Source: Diplolepis rosae
Lineage: Eukaryota > Arthropoda > Insecta > Hymenoptera > Diplolepididae
Assembly (NCBI GenBank): GCA_030998225.1
Contig: JAPYXD010000679.1
Coordinates: 2,170,001 to 2,234,000, forward strand
Reading direction: 5' to 3'
DNA length: 64,000 nucleotides
In this document: piece by piece, positions 40,569 through 52,097 of the stretch
Layout of the letters: every line of letters begins with the position of its first letter
Numbering within the stretch: position 1 is the stretch's first letter
Position numbers and translations under genes: made by a program
Notes under the pieces: model-generated
Database searches by the model: none
What the model was told of the DNA's origin: nothing
The model's input: the letters and a program-made list of their open reading frames with translations, nothing else

Positions 40569-41407
40569 ATACCAGAACGTATTTTTAAAAATTCTCCTCT
40601 TTTGGCAGTTTCTGTATCAGAAGATGATGTGGCTGATTCGAGGAATTTCAAGTTAACAGAACGGATCCGATCTTCTTTAATTTTCGTTTGAAGTTCACCG
40701 ACAGTCGCTAACAATCAAATTATGACATAAAATAAGCGCACTATAGTGTGTAAGATATGAGCCGAAAGAAGCAGAAAATTAAGGATTGAAAATTACAATA
40801 TAACAAAATTCACTAAATATTAACTACTCAATAATAAATAGTTGGAAAAAGAATGGAGAGCAGTATCGACTGTAAATTATTGGTTTTGGAAATTAAATTA
40901 ACTGAAATAACATTAAATAGTTTTTAATCTTGATTTATTGAAGCAAAAACAATTTTTCGCTGTGCTTGAAAAAGAAGATTCTAAGATTTTGTTTAAAATA
41001 AAATTGGTATAATTTATGCCTCGAAAATATATTTATCTACTGCACTTTTTGAAAAGTTTCATAACTTTGCGTCAGGAAATCTGCTGTTTTTGAAAGAAAT
41101 CCCAAGATAAGGTAGAAGAAAGTTTAAACTGTTTATGGTTAATGTTGTTCATAATCAATTATATTCAATTCATTTGAAATTTACGTATCGATTAAAAAAT
41201 TACCGGCGTAGCTAGAGGCTGTACATTTTATAATATTACAATAGATATAAATTGTTACACATACCTGCGTCAAGCAATATCGCTGCCTTATGAAATTGTT
41301 CGTCATTTCCAATGACATTATATTTCACATTCCTTTTAACTTCATCAGATTTTGAAACATTCGGAAAATTTTTGAACTCCATTCTTCCTGCCAAACTGAA
41401 CTTTAGT

Positions 41408-41527
41408 ACTTACTATATTGCAATATCTCGAATATCGAACTGTGTCAAAGTTTTGTTGCGAAGCTGTACTTACTATATTGCAATATCTCGAGTATCGAAC
41501 TGTGTCAAAGTTTTGTTGCGAAGCTGT
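41408..41527. repeat. Tandem duplication of a 60-bp unit
   Basis: Two 60-bp units (41408-41467 and 41468-41527) differ at one base. Each contains the palindromic ATATTGCAATAT and TATCGAACTGTGTC. The duplication lies between the divergent starts of the BEN gene and the transposase gene. Confidence 0.92.
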
Positions 41528-43242
41528 CTCCAGGAAGAAGCTATAAATGATACAAGAATTTATCTAAATTGGAAATATTGAATAATAAATATAATTTATA
41601 TACAAATTAAGTGCATAGACATATTCATTCCATTGTTACAGTTCAAGAATTGAACGATAAACTTTCAAATTCCTCTGATGCATGGGAAGAAATTTAAGTA
41701 GGTGCTTCATCTACAACAGATAGAACTGTATCAGAAAACATTTCGGATTATTCAGCAAATAGCGAAAATGAAGGACGACTTTCTGAGAACAGCGAGTTAA
41801 ACGACAGTAACTTTTCTCGAAGATCCACCGACAATGATTCCAGTTTTGTAAGAACAATAAGTGGAGAACATTCTGAAGATCAAGAACGCTTGGAAAGTGA
41901 AGAAAGTTCTGAACATGAAGAACTGAAGGATTTCAGTAACGATTCAGACAATGACCGCAGAAAACAATATCCTTGGAAAAATAAGATTCTCTTTGATAAG
42001 TCTGGGTTTTCCGTTAAAGATGTGTTGGCAATGATTAGAGGTTTATGTTTAAGATTTGGTTTGTCACTGGAAGCTTGTATTGCCATTGTGAACTTTCTTA
42101 AATTGTGCGCAGGGCCAGAATTTGAAAGCCTTAATTTAATAAATTACCTGATCTGAAGATAAAATCACATTCTGCATTTTATTGTGCTGCTTGCAAGGCA
42201 ACTATCGAATGTCGCAATCGAACGAAAGGAAATTCTAATCCCAGTGCTTTATGTGAAAAATGTAGTTCCCTATGTAATTTGTCCACTAAAAGAGAGGGAA
42301 GATATTACTTAATGGTTGATTCGAAATATCAGATAGAAGGCTTATTTCAACATCCAGACGTTAAAACGGCGTTATTAGCATTTGACAGAAGATAAGATCA
42401 AAACAATTTCTTCAGAAACAACATTGAAGATGTTCAAGATGGACTTTTATATCGAAAGGTTAATCCCACGATGAGCAACAGAATTTTGACTTTCCTATTC
42501 TTCCTCGATGGTGCTGCTCTTCGACGAAGTAGTAGTGAAGGTTTTTGGTCAATCCTTGTACTCTTAAATGAATTGTCGATCAAATTGAGGTTCAAGTATA
42601 TTATGTTAGCAGGGCTCATGTTGACGGAAAAAGAACCACACGCGGTCTTGATGAATTCACTGTTAGAAAAGTTCAATGAACAAATTCTAGCACTTAATTT
42701 TGAAGGTATGAAATTGAAAATTGGAAACCTTACTATCTTATTTAAATTCAAGCCACTGTGTCTAGTTGCTGATTCCGCTGCACAGCCTATTTTGCAGAAT
42801 AGACTACAATATAATGCATACGATTCTTGTAGCTGGTGTTATCAGCATGGATACCACAGTGGATGCATCAGATTTCCTTTCGATCCATATTTTTAGTACA
42901 GATCACACGTATCTCTCTTAAATGATGTTTATGATGCACAAGAAAAACAGAGTCGCAATGTTAATATGGTATACCTCTGAGAAACCTTCGTGAGAGGAGT
43001 TAAAGGTTCTTCATCTCTGATTGATCTCAATGATCACGGTATATTCTTCGACATGGTTTGGAGTTTTTCTTTAGGATATATGCATTGTCTTCTTCTGGGA
43101 GTAGTTGAACAAATGTGGAATACGTGGGTTAAAATAGGCCTTTTATCTAAGCTTAACATACAAAAAATTAACGATCTTCTAAAATTAATTAAACCGCCTC
43201 TTAAAAATCACAGACTGCCGTGAAAGCTATTTGAAAAAGCTA

Positions 43243-44390
43243 CACGGAAAAAATAAGTACTGGAAAATTTACATGACAGAGTGCTCGACTTTCAGATACG
43301 TTCAAAAGTTACTTAAAACTAGAAGTACCGTTCTTGTACAATTAGATCAATAATCCTGGAAAAAGTATAAAACTTTCCAAAAGTATATTCAGTAGAAAGT
43401 CCGTGAAAATTCTGAGTACGCAAAATGTATAATTTCTATGAATCATTTGAGAAAATAAAGTTCAAAGATTGGATATTCTTACGAATTAATATGAAATTCT
43501 GAATATAGGCAGATAGAGCTCGCACAGCACTCGGGCATGAAAACTTCAAAGCCAGTCAATGAAATTTTTATTGACTATCAAAGGCAATAAGAAACAAACA
43601 TTATTTTCGCAAGCTGTCTTTTTTTTATATACTATTTTATTGATTTTTATTAAAAATTATATTACTGCTGTTGAAATTAATATTACGCTGATAGGATTCG
43701 AACCTTAACTTTTACCTAACCTACATGTATAACGCAGTCTAACCTTATAAATTAAACCGCACGGCTACCGAAGCACTTGCGATACTTCTCAAAAAATGTT
43801 GGGTAGATTTTATCCTTTGAAAATGCAGGGCCGTGTAAGAAATTGCTGCGCCTTGCTTCGCCATCACTTTTATATAAGGCTAACAAAAGTTTTTAGATAA
43901 AGAGACTTTTAATAAATTAATTACTGAATTCTAAAATATTATATATAAGAATTTCATAATTTCTAAAGTTTATGTCAATTTACAAAGTAATAACAATTTT
44001 GCGTATCTAAAAAACTGACATTGACAACTGCGCATCGTACCACTAAAAATTTCACAAGACTCAAGCGCAGTCCAAGAATTTTTCTTTGATTTGTATAGCA
44101 GGTATTCATCTCTTCCTAATCAAATTATTCTATCCAAACTCTTTTAAAACGTGAAGCACTCTGTAGAAGAAGTATTATTTGTCTTCCTATAATTTTTTCA
44201 AAAACTATACAATAAAATTTGAAAGACTTTCATTCATTGACTGTGCTTGAATTAATCTAGGACATTCTTTCTTTTTTTCGATGAAGTTCTAAGCTTCTTT
44301 ATAAAAAGTATATAGGATCTTCGGAAAAATTTGTCCTGTCCAGAAGTCGAGGACTGTCAAGTAAATTTCCCAGTACTTATTTTTTCCGTG
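43243..44390. mobile_element. TA-flanked element, 1148 bp, inside the transposase
   Basis: Inverted ends CACGGAAAAAATAAGTACTGG are flanked by TA on both sides (43241-43242, 44391-44392), as in Tc1/mariner elements. No transposase frame is visible, so it is non-autonomous. It contains a tRNA-like segment on the minus strand (43690-43790). Confidence 0.88.
43690..43790 (-). repeat. tRNA-like segment (polymerase III A and B boxes)
   Basis: On the minus strand GGTAGCCGTGCGG resembles an A box, and GGTTCGAATCC is a perfect B box. The segment between them does not fold into a clear cloverleaf. It is probably tRNA-derived SINE-like sequence rather than a working tRNA. Confidence 0.45.
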
Positions 44391-45856
44391 TAAGTGGAAA
44401 GCTTCTGAGTGGAGAGCATGGCTTCTGTTTTTCGGTGTCCCATGCTTGAAAGATTATTTGCCCGCAGAAAATTTGGAACACTTCAGCTTACTTGTAAATA
44501 GTATTTTTATTTTACCAAAGACAAAAATTACACAAGATGAGTTACGTGCTTGCGAATACAATTTAATAAAATTTGTTGGGGAATTTGAAATTCTGTATGG
44601 ACTCGAAGGAATGATTTTCAATGTCCATATCTTGTTACACATCGTAGAATCAGTTAACCATTCCAGTCCTCTTTGGGCTATTTCAGCCTTTCCTTTTGAA
44701 AGTTTTTTGTTTGTCTTAAAACAGTATGCTAATGGCCCCAAAAATGCTGAGAATCAAATCGCAAAAAAAGCGTTAACCATTCTCGACTATAAATTTGTTG
44801 TCGATAAAAGTATTTTCCATTCGGAAAGTGCCAAGCAATTTTGAAAAAGCGTGTTTTCGCACAAATTGTTAACAACGCATGTCGCAATCAGTCCCTACGG
44901 TGTTATATTTTGCGGAAGGAGTGATAGTATAGAATTCACTAATCTCGAAAACAACGAAATACTTTTCGGTGACTCATTTAAAAAATGCATTTACAAAGAC
45001 TGTGTGTACAAAAGTACAGAATATACTCAGTCTCCAAGAAGAAATGACACTATTGTCAAATTAACATCAGGTCAAGTTGTTCAAATTAAAAATATAAAAA
45101 CTGAGCTAACATGCGACTTTTTTGTTCCTTGTACTCATTGGCTATAATATATCGATAAGGTAATAAAAATATACTTTTTTTAAACAAAATGTTTTTAATT
45201 GAGAAAATCATATAGATACCATATATTTGAAAGAGACTGAATTACAAAAATAGGATATTTTTGCTAGAAACGTATTATATATTCAAAAAGTTACTTAATA
45301 TGTTCAATATTTTATGAATCCCTTTGCAAAAATTAAATTTATTTCCATTATGGTTTATAATATATTATATGCTTTATTTAGACAAAGGATTACGTTTAAA
45401 TGCGAAATAATATATATTACAATCCTTTTTCAAAACCTTAACAACATTATTTTCCAGTAAAAATCGCCTTAGAATGATATACTATCTTTCCAGGTCTCAT
45501 AATTATTTATCTATGCTGCAAATGTGCGCATTTACAAAAATCGAGAAGTTCGAATTTAGTTTGACTGCGCAAGCGCGTTTACCCGATTGTGAACAATTAA
45601 AACGCTTGTCCCGATTGACAACCTATAAGAACGATTTACAATTTTTGTCATGATTAATACCAATTCAAAACAATTGAACTATCAATCGGTCCTAATCGGG
45701 TCCAATCATTTTTTTCTAGAAGGGTTAGTAAACAAAAAATCATGCAAATATTGCCAAAATATATTTACGAACAATTTTTTCTTTTGGAATCAAACAAAGC
45801 TCATCGGGTTTTCTTATCGCACAAATGTAGTTGTAAATCTAAATTTGAACGTCTCA

Positions 45857-46290
45857 CAAAGAGAATGAAGATTTTTCTAAAAATAACGATAACGTTCCTG
45901 ATTACAACCTGACGGATTCATGGTTCACTAACCTGACTGACATACACATCCCAACTGAAGTTGTTAAGACAGTCAGCCTCGGTAAAAACTTTAGCATCCC
46001 TTTTTCACCAAAAAACATACCAACAAAACAAATGATATCAGATTTTGAATCAAATATCCATAAAATTAATGAAAAAGACCGAAATGAGGCAAAATTAAAG
46101 TTTGTAAATTGCTTTAAAAATTTCTCAAATCAAAAACCAAACTCTTTGAATTGATTTCAAAAACAGGTTATCCAGATCTCCAAAATTAGATACTTCCTGA
46201 AAAACAACCCGGATATATACTTCACAAAAGCAGACAAAAGTAACGCAACTGTGGCCATTAAGAGAGTTTACGATGTTTTTGAGTAAAGGT
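45857..46290 (+). pseudogene. Penelope-like element ORF fragment
   Basis: One frame, open except for a stop near 46151, runs about 140 codons. It contains SWFTNLTDIHIPTEVV, SLGKNFSIPFSP and, near the end, KNNPDIYFTKADKSNATVA. The latter fits the TKADKGN block preceding the reverse transcriptase palm in Penelope-like elements. It is cut off at about 46290 by the right copy of inverted repeat A. A hammerhead-like core lies downstream at 46966 on the same strand, a feature of Penelope-like elements. Confidence 0.6.
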
Positions 46291-46945
46291 ATCTTGAAGT
46301 TTTGGGAAAAATGTACTGAATTTTCAAACAAAATTTTCTTGATATTATGGATCTCAACTGAATTTCCATAAAATGTACTTAAAACTACCAAACTGTAACA
46401 GAACTGTTATAAAATTTATCACAAAATTACGTAACTGAAACTGAGTTTCGATTGTATGTGGCGGAATTTCGAGCTGCATGTAAATGCATTAAACTTAGGT
46501 TACAAAAACGTAAAATTATTCCTAATTCAAGTTTCAGTATTTCCAGAGGGACATATACAGAATATTCAACACTTTGTAACTGGATTTAGAAAAAACATTT
46601 CTTATCATAAATTTACTAAAAAGTAACAGAATTTTCTGAAATTCTGTCTTAATTTTGTGAGGCGGTAGCTGAATAAAACTTCAGTCACATGTTCTGGGAA
46701 ATTGCGGTAGAAATTTCTTACAGTGTAGAATTCATATTAGCAGTTGTTTGGTGAATGTATCTTAGATTTATGTGCTAGAATTTTATTGTTATTCCTAAGG
46801 AAGTTTTTAGGTAATTTATCGATGTTTTCTGTACAATTTTTTGTAAATTTTCTCACGACATTTTACATTTTTTTTACATATTTCACATTACCAAAGTTTA
46901 TTCCAAAATAGAGCTCACATGTGCAATATTTATCCAATGTTTTGA
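46280..46945. repeat. Inverted repeat A, right copy
   Basis: Partner of 30433-30985. It carries about 80 bp more (near 46390-46490 and 46830-46890) than the left copy. Confidence 0.8.
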
Positions 46946-46965
46946 TATTTTAGAAATAAATATCA

Positions 46966-46994
46966 CTGATGAGGACTCCGATCAGAGTCGAAAC
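46966..46994 (+). ncRNA. Hammerhead-ribozyme-like core
   Basis: CTGATGAG is followed by GACTC, a 6-base loop, GAGTC and GAAAC. This is the conserved hammerhead core with a perfect 5-bp stem II. Stems I and III cannot be closed convincingly, so self-cleavage is doubtful in this copy. Hammerheads are known in the terminal repeats of Penelope-like elements, and the strand matches the nearby fragment. Confidence 0.55.
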
Positions 46995-47554
46995 GTTTGA
47001 AAGTATGTAACTTCCTGACTTATCATTTGTGAACCCTAAAGCCAATTATTAACAAGAACATCGTCTCAAATAAATTATATAAACTATTAGACTAAAACAG
47101 GATTTGTCATAAAAGTGTTACATGAGAAAAATTACTTTTTTTTCACTAAATTGACTACAGTTCTTATACCTTATAAGTAACGAAAGATTCAGATGGAATA
47201 GGAATGAAAATTCTTATTGTACTCACTTGTCATCAACTTTTGGATAGGACAGAAATTGTAAAAAAATATTCATTGACGATTTTAATAACTCCGTGCACCT
47301 TTCAATGAAAACCTCTAAAAAAAGTTGTCGAAATTCTCATTGACTAGTGATAGCCAACAGTCGATGGCAATTGAAGAAAGTTTCGGCAGCTAATCATTTC
47401 GTGATTGTATGAAAGATCGATTTTTTATAATTATATTACGAGTTATAATGTACGTGAAGTGATCTGAGAAAAGGAACTTTAGCGTCCAAGAATTATTTTC
47501 GAAAATTGGGTGACAGGCGCTACTATAGATAGACTCTACAGTTTTGTGTTGTAA

Positions 47555-47745
47555 TCACAATGTCCCGACGGTCAAGCGGATTAAGCTCCCACCTGGAACT
47601 CTCGAGGTTCTGGGTTCAATTCTTGCATCCGGATTGTCTTTCATTATTGTGTATTTACTCATTTTTTGCATATCTTTCGAAACTGTTATAAACTTATAAA
47701 ATAACATAAAAGTTTTTACACTGAAAATAGTGATGTTAAATACTG
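47555..47745 (+). repeat. tRNA-related SINE-like repeat, plus copy
   Basis: GGTCAAGCGGATTAAG and GGGTTCAATTCTTGCATCC resemble A and B boxes. A tail follows with TTTACTCATTTTTTGCATAT. The inverted copy is at 48735-48900. Confidence 0.55.
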
Positions 47746-48734
47746 TTGTTTGTTAGTTGTCTATTTGGGAGGTTAATGAAATTTAATAGAGTCTGTATGT
47801 CCAATAATAATTGATGATATATTTCACAACACACACACATACATAGATTTTGTTAAAGTTGCCGGTTCTAACTTATTGAAATAGGAACAAATTCTATTTA
47901 CTATAAAATTGACAGTTTGAAATTGAGACTGTGACGTGTAAATAAGCGGTCACTGACAGCGAGTTCTGTTCACCTTGAATTTGAAAATGGTTCTGTTCTG
48001 TTATGTGTACAGAGTTCTTGGAGTCTGTCGAAGTACAAATTACAAAGGTGGAAGGGATGTCTTGTACTGTCGAGTGGTTATTTGCAAGCATTCGAAATTG
48101 AAGAAAAAGACCCCCCTCGAGGCTATGTCGGCCGTGGCCAAGACGGTCGAGCCCCAGCCGTAAAAGGACCCGGATTACAGTAAACAACATCTGCTTAGCA
48201 GAAGTGAAGACAAATTTGAGTTTTACAGGATGGGTTTTTACGGCAATAACCATTTAGGAGATTAGAACCTAGATGTAAACTCTCCACGTAGATTTCCTAT
48301 TTTTTTCGAGAATTACATGCTTGAATATTCTAAACGAAGATTTATAACAGACACTTAACGTAAGGATTCAACAACTGTAATACACGACGCATTTAAAAAT
48401 CTTGTTCGCCATGGAAAAACATCGCTCATTATTCGTTTTTATGTTCATTATTTCTGAACTCCAATAAACAAAGCATGAAAAAAAATTTTTTAAGTCAAAT
48501 AAAACGTTTTTTATTCCTTGATGCCAGTAAATGACTCATTGCATACAATACAGTTATATATTAATCAAAACGTCAATTATTTCTTTATCGGTAACGAACG
48601 GCCCAGCACGTTCTATTTTCCAATATCAATTATCAAGTTTATCAATTTATAATGCAAAAAATGACTCATCTCATGTTGTTTCTTAACATTTATTTAAACG
48701 TTCATTTTTCCATGCTAATGAATAGCTCATTGCA

Positions 48735-48900
48735 GTATTTAAAATCACTATTTTCAGTGTAAAAAATCTTATGTTGTTTTATAAGTGAATAACTGTTTCG
48801 AAAAATATGCAAAAAATGAGTAAATACAAAAAAATCCGGATGCAAGAATTGAACCCAGAATTTCCGAAAATTAATCAACTGAAAACAAAGGCCCACTCGA
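48735..48900 (-). repeat. tRNA-related SINE-like repeat, minus copy
   Basis: Reverse complement of 47555-47745 over about 165 bp with scattered differences. It includes GGATGCAAGAATTGAACCC near 48837. Confidence 0.55.
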
Positions 48901-49204
48901 GAAAAAGCCGTGACACATGTCAAATATTTTTTGCTTATCCATCTCAGAAAAATTTCTGAGCTCAAAGTCGAGGTAACACTTGCCGGGGTCCCCTTGTTAG
49001 ATAGATTTAATTTACAAAGTGCCACACTTCGGGAAGTTCGTGATATTGTCGATGTACTTCCATCGAAATGTGCACTATGAAAAATGTCTTCGTAATTTTG
49101 CATAGCATGTCGTCGTAAAATTATACTGAAACGTTAATAGACAAAAGTAGTGTACGTAATTTTACAATGGTTATGTACAATTACATCGATCGTTGAGGAT
49201 AATA

Positions 49205-50262
49205 CCAGGGGTTTTAGTTAAAGTTTGCCGGTTTTTTCAATAAAGAAAACACTTAATTCTCAAGGGAATCTCAACAAATTTTTATTCAAAGTATTGACCA
49301 TTGGATTCTGCACATTTTGCCCATTTTTCAGGCAAATCACGGATACCATTTCAAAAAAACTTTTTCTCTTTCAAGGCAAACCATTCGACGAGCCATTTTT
49401 CGGCTTCTTCAAAATTGGCGAAGCGCTGCTCTGCGAGTGAGTGTCCCATCGATGCGAAAAAGTGATAGTCGGACGGGGCGAGGTCTGGAGAGTACGGCGG
49501 GTGCGATAATATTTCCCAATTCAATGCTTTTAATGTGTTCTTCACCAATTTAGCGGTATGAGACGGTGCGTTGTCATGTTGTCGGATAATTTTGCCATGT
49601 CTTCGGGCCCATTCCGGCCGTTTTTCGATCAACGCATGATTCAAATTGATAATTTGTTGTCGGTGCGATCCGTATTCACCGTCTCACCAGGTTTTAATAA
49701 CTCGAAGTACACCACACCACACTGGTCCCACCAAACACAGAGCATTGTCTTACTGTCAAAGCGATTTGGCCTTGGAGTCGATGGGCCGACCTCACTCACC
49801 TCACCTCAAAAGCCATGATTTTTTCTGCTTCGGGTTCTCGAAATAAATCCATTTTTCGTCCCCCGTGACAATTCGATGCAGAAAAGATTTCCTTTCAAAC
49901 CGTTAAAGCAGCGTTTCACAAATGGTTTTTCGATTTTCCATTTCTCTATCGTTCAGTTGGTGTGGTACCCATTTTCCATACTTTTGGATTTTTCCCATGG
50001 CTTTTAAACGTTGGCAAATTGCTCTTCGGGTCACATTTAGTGTTTGTGCCAATTGTTGTTGCGATTGGGTTGGGTCTTCATCCAATAACGCCTGCAATTC
50101 CTCGTCTTCGAACTTTTTCGCTGCACCAGGATGTTCATTGTCTGTTAAGTCGAAATCTCTACTTTTAAATTGACGAAAACATGTCTCATATGTTCTAATC
50201 ACTGGATCATGTTCACCATAAGTTTCTACCAGCAATCGATGAGCTTCAACTAACACCCCTGG
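49205..50262 (-). mobile_element. mariner element with broken transposase, 1058 bp
   Basis: The ends CCAGGGGT and ACCCCTGG are flanked by TA (49203-49204, 50263-50264). The minus-strand transposase has lost its first residues, because the first coding block (VEAHRLLVETYGEHDP) abuts the terminal bases. A helix-turn-helix region (SQQQLAQTLNVTRRAICQRL), the TGDEKWIYFEN aspartate block, HDNAPSHTA and the SPDLAPSDYHFF block are recognisable, giving the D,D34D catalytic pattern. Several frame breaks separate them (about 49650-49900). The element is dead. Full-length relatives are about 1.3 kb. Confidence 0.85.
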
Positions 50263-50264
50263 TA

Positions 50265-51049
50265 AAAGGACCCTGCACGACCGTTGCGATTTTTCAACGA
50301 CTGTCGTAACTCTACAAACTGAAAAATGAATGTTTTTCCGACAGCTAATGTAATATTATGATGCATTAGTAATTTTACATACACAGTACCAACTTAAATA
50401 CTGCCTGATCAAAAAATTTGATAAAATATGCAGGGAGAAGGTTCAAATTCTAAACTAATTTAGAAGAACATGTTTTCAACTCAAGGGAAAATTTTTTGTT
50501 CTTTGAATACGTTAAAACAATATTGAAGAATCGATAGTACATTCTTTAACAAGTAAGGAAACCATGCAATTCGCCGCAGGCAAGTGCTGTAAACTTGAGG
50601 TTTGTTAAGTTGACGTAACCACATCGTTCAATCGAGTATCAGAATTTAAGGCTAATTTAATGCTCCTTTATTTAAAAAAAAGATGTTACGCTGGCTTAAC
50701 GTCAGGCTGACATAACCATACACTAAAATAACATTAAATCGAGTAATCACCTATATCAGAATTTAGGGTCCATTTAGGGCTTTCTAAATAACCCATCCAA
50801 ATTTTCAATTTTATTTGTTTAAAAAACTTTTTTTTAACAACTTAGGTTAAAAACGGCTCCTTGACAAATTAACCGTTTAAATCGATTTTGTAAAGACAAT
50901 CATACATATTCCGTATGTCCGTTTTATTTTTTCATCTTATTTGTTGTAATGAAACCAATAACAATATACTCTCAAACAAATAGAAACACGTTAATATATA
51001 TGGTCATACAAACAGTACTTTTACAGAAATATAGGATTAAAGAATTTGA
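50265..51049. other. AT-rich stretch without a gene
   Basis: Nothing recognised apart from two short blocks near 50640 and 50745 that resemble each other (CGAGTATCAGAATTTAAGG and ATATCAGAATTTAGGG). Confidence 0.45.
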
Positions 51050-51280
51050 AAATATTTTTGTGGAAAAAAAGACATCCTAGCGCAGTCAAAATCGTCTTAT
51101 TTTCCACAGAAAGATGTTAAAATTCTTTAATATTTGAATTCATTTGCATTTATTTACAATATAAGAGTTTGAAATTGTCTACGAGGACAGCTGTCGACAA
51201 CGTATCCTATCTGATACGCGACTAGTGGTCCTCCGATAATGTAGGCAGTGACAAAAATTTCAAACTCAACTAATTAATTT
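51050..51280 (+). repeat. Dispersed repeat, copy 3
   Basis: The longest of the three copies. It shares AACGTATCCTATCTGATACGCG and CCGATAATGTAGGCAGTGAC with the others. Confidence 0.7.
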
Positions 51281-52097
51281 GAAAATATAGTATTATATTA
51301 AGTAATCATCTATAGCAGAATCTCTGAATATACCATCCAAATTTTCAACTTTATTGGTTTAAACAACTTTTGTTTGAATAACTTATGTACAATAACTATC
51401 TTCATTATGTCACGAAATTGAAAAAAACATTTCTTTCCAATGAAATACCGTGAAATAATTTTGGAATACGTAACATATGTTACAGGACAATTTGAATATA
51501 TGGAGTCAAGTTTTCCTAACTGGGCCACCTAAAATCGACTTCGATTTTTATATAGATTTTGGCTTATTGCTCGGAAAACATTATAAAATTATATTATTTC
51601 TCTGGCGGAACGGGATCTTAGTATAAGAACAGATTTCATTTAGCGAATTTGTTGAATCATGAAGGAGATTTCGCATTTGAAGCTGAATGGAATTTTTTCG
51701 CAACGTCTCATAGGAAGGGAGTTTCGTTTGAATAAATGAAATATATGTTCTACTAACTGTTATAGAACCTACGAGAATTTGAAATTCACTATATCAAAGT
51801 TGCGAAGCGAAACAAAGAATATGTTAATCTGAAAACCGCTATATGAAAAATCACTCCACCAAAAAAATGTTTGACCTTCAGAATAGACGTGTGCATTCTG
51901 TCGGATCGAATGTCGCAAATTCGATTCGATTCGCCTTATTTGTCGGATCGGATTTTTTCGATTCGATCGGCCGTCCGTCGAATGTCGAATATTCGACACC
52001 CGAAGTGCCTCAATTCTGATATTGAACATTCGATGAGCGCAGGATGCAGTTTGCAACTTTTAACCAGACATCACACAATATACATACATTGTATAAT

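Larger units (their letters stand above)
32790..41382 (-). pseudogene. BEN-domain gene of the CACTA-like element, about seven exons
   Basis: Exon 1 (41382-41265) starts MEFKNFPNVSKSDEV and ends at a GTATGT donor. Exon 2 is about 40700-40585. Exon 3 (40018 to about 39644) follows a TTACAG acceptor and is Ser/Lys-rich. Exon 4 (39232 to about 38957) is a coiled coil with two QEE(T/N)IA(E/D)LTK heptad blocks. Exon 5 (about 38612-38410) encodes a BEN domain (IHIGRGIYLARLKY, then FVKMLCDMLFTAQEL and TISGKDSN). After the gypsy insertion come an exon at about 33262-33062 (HYSEEVVDEEV) and an acidic last exon near 33020-32795 with two stops. BEN domains bind DNA or partner proteins, and an accessory role in transposition is likely. 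Stops in exons 5 and 7 suggest that this copy is dead. Confidence 0.65.
41641..45147 (+). pseudogene. CACTA-like transposase, degraded
   Basis: An acidic Ser/Glu-rich N-terminus (41641-41940) is followed by pieces of one protein spread over several frames. They are a C-x2-C zinc motif (YCAACKAT ... CEKCSS), the block FLDGAALRRSSSEGFWSI with the first likely catalytic Asp, and a Cys-rich block near 42830 (SCSWCYQHGYH). Then come MVWSFSLGYMHCLLLGVVEQMWN and NVHILLHIVESVNHSSPLWAISAFPFES, the hallmark C-terminal part of Tnp2-like transposases. At least four stops or frame changes occur (about 42155, 42394, 42896, 42978). A 1.15-kb element (43243-44390) splits it between the HRLP block and the KWKASEWRAW block. 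Confidence 0.7.
32025..45724 (+). mobile_element. CACTA-like (EnSpm/CMC) DNA transposon with nested insertions
   Basis: Inverted ends CCCTTCTAGAAAA (32025) and TTTTCTAGAAGGG (45724) are followed inward by diverged repeats rich in AATCGGG and CAATCG blocks on both sides. The interior holds two divergent genes: a BEN-domain gene on the minus strand and a transposase on the plus strand. Without the 5.07-kb gypsy insertion, the 426-bp MITE and the 1.15-kb TA-flanked element it would be about 7 kb. The terminal bases are not the classical CACTA motif. The class is assigned from the transposase. A target duplication is unclear (perhaps TT). Confidence 0.7.
47000..49200. other. Stretch without a complete gene
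   Basis: It contains two opposed copies of a tRNA-related repeat (about 47555-47745 and 48735-48900). A GC-richer piece at 47960-48250 has open frames on both strands, none of which I recognise. Confidence 0.45.
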
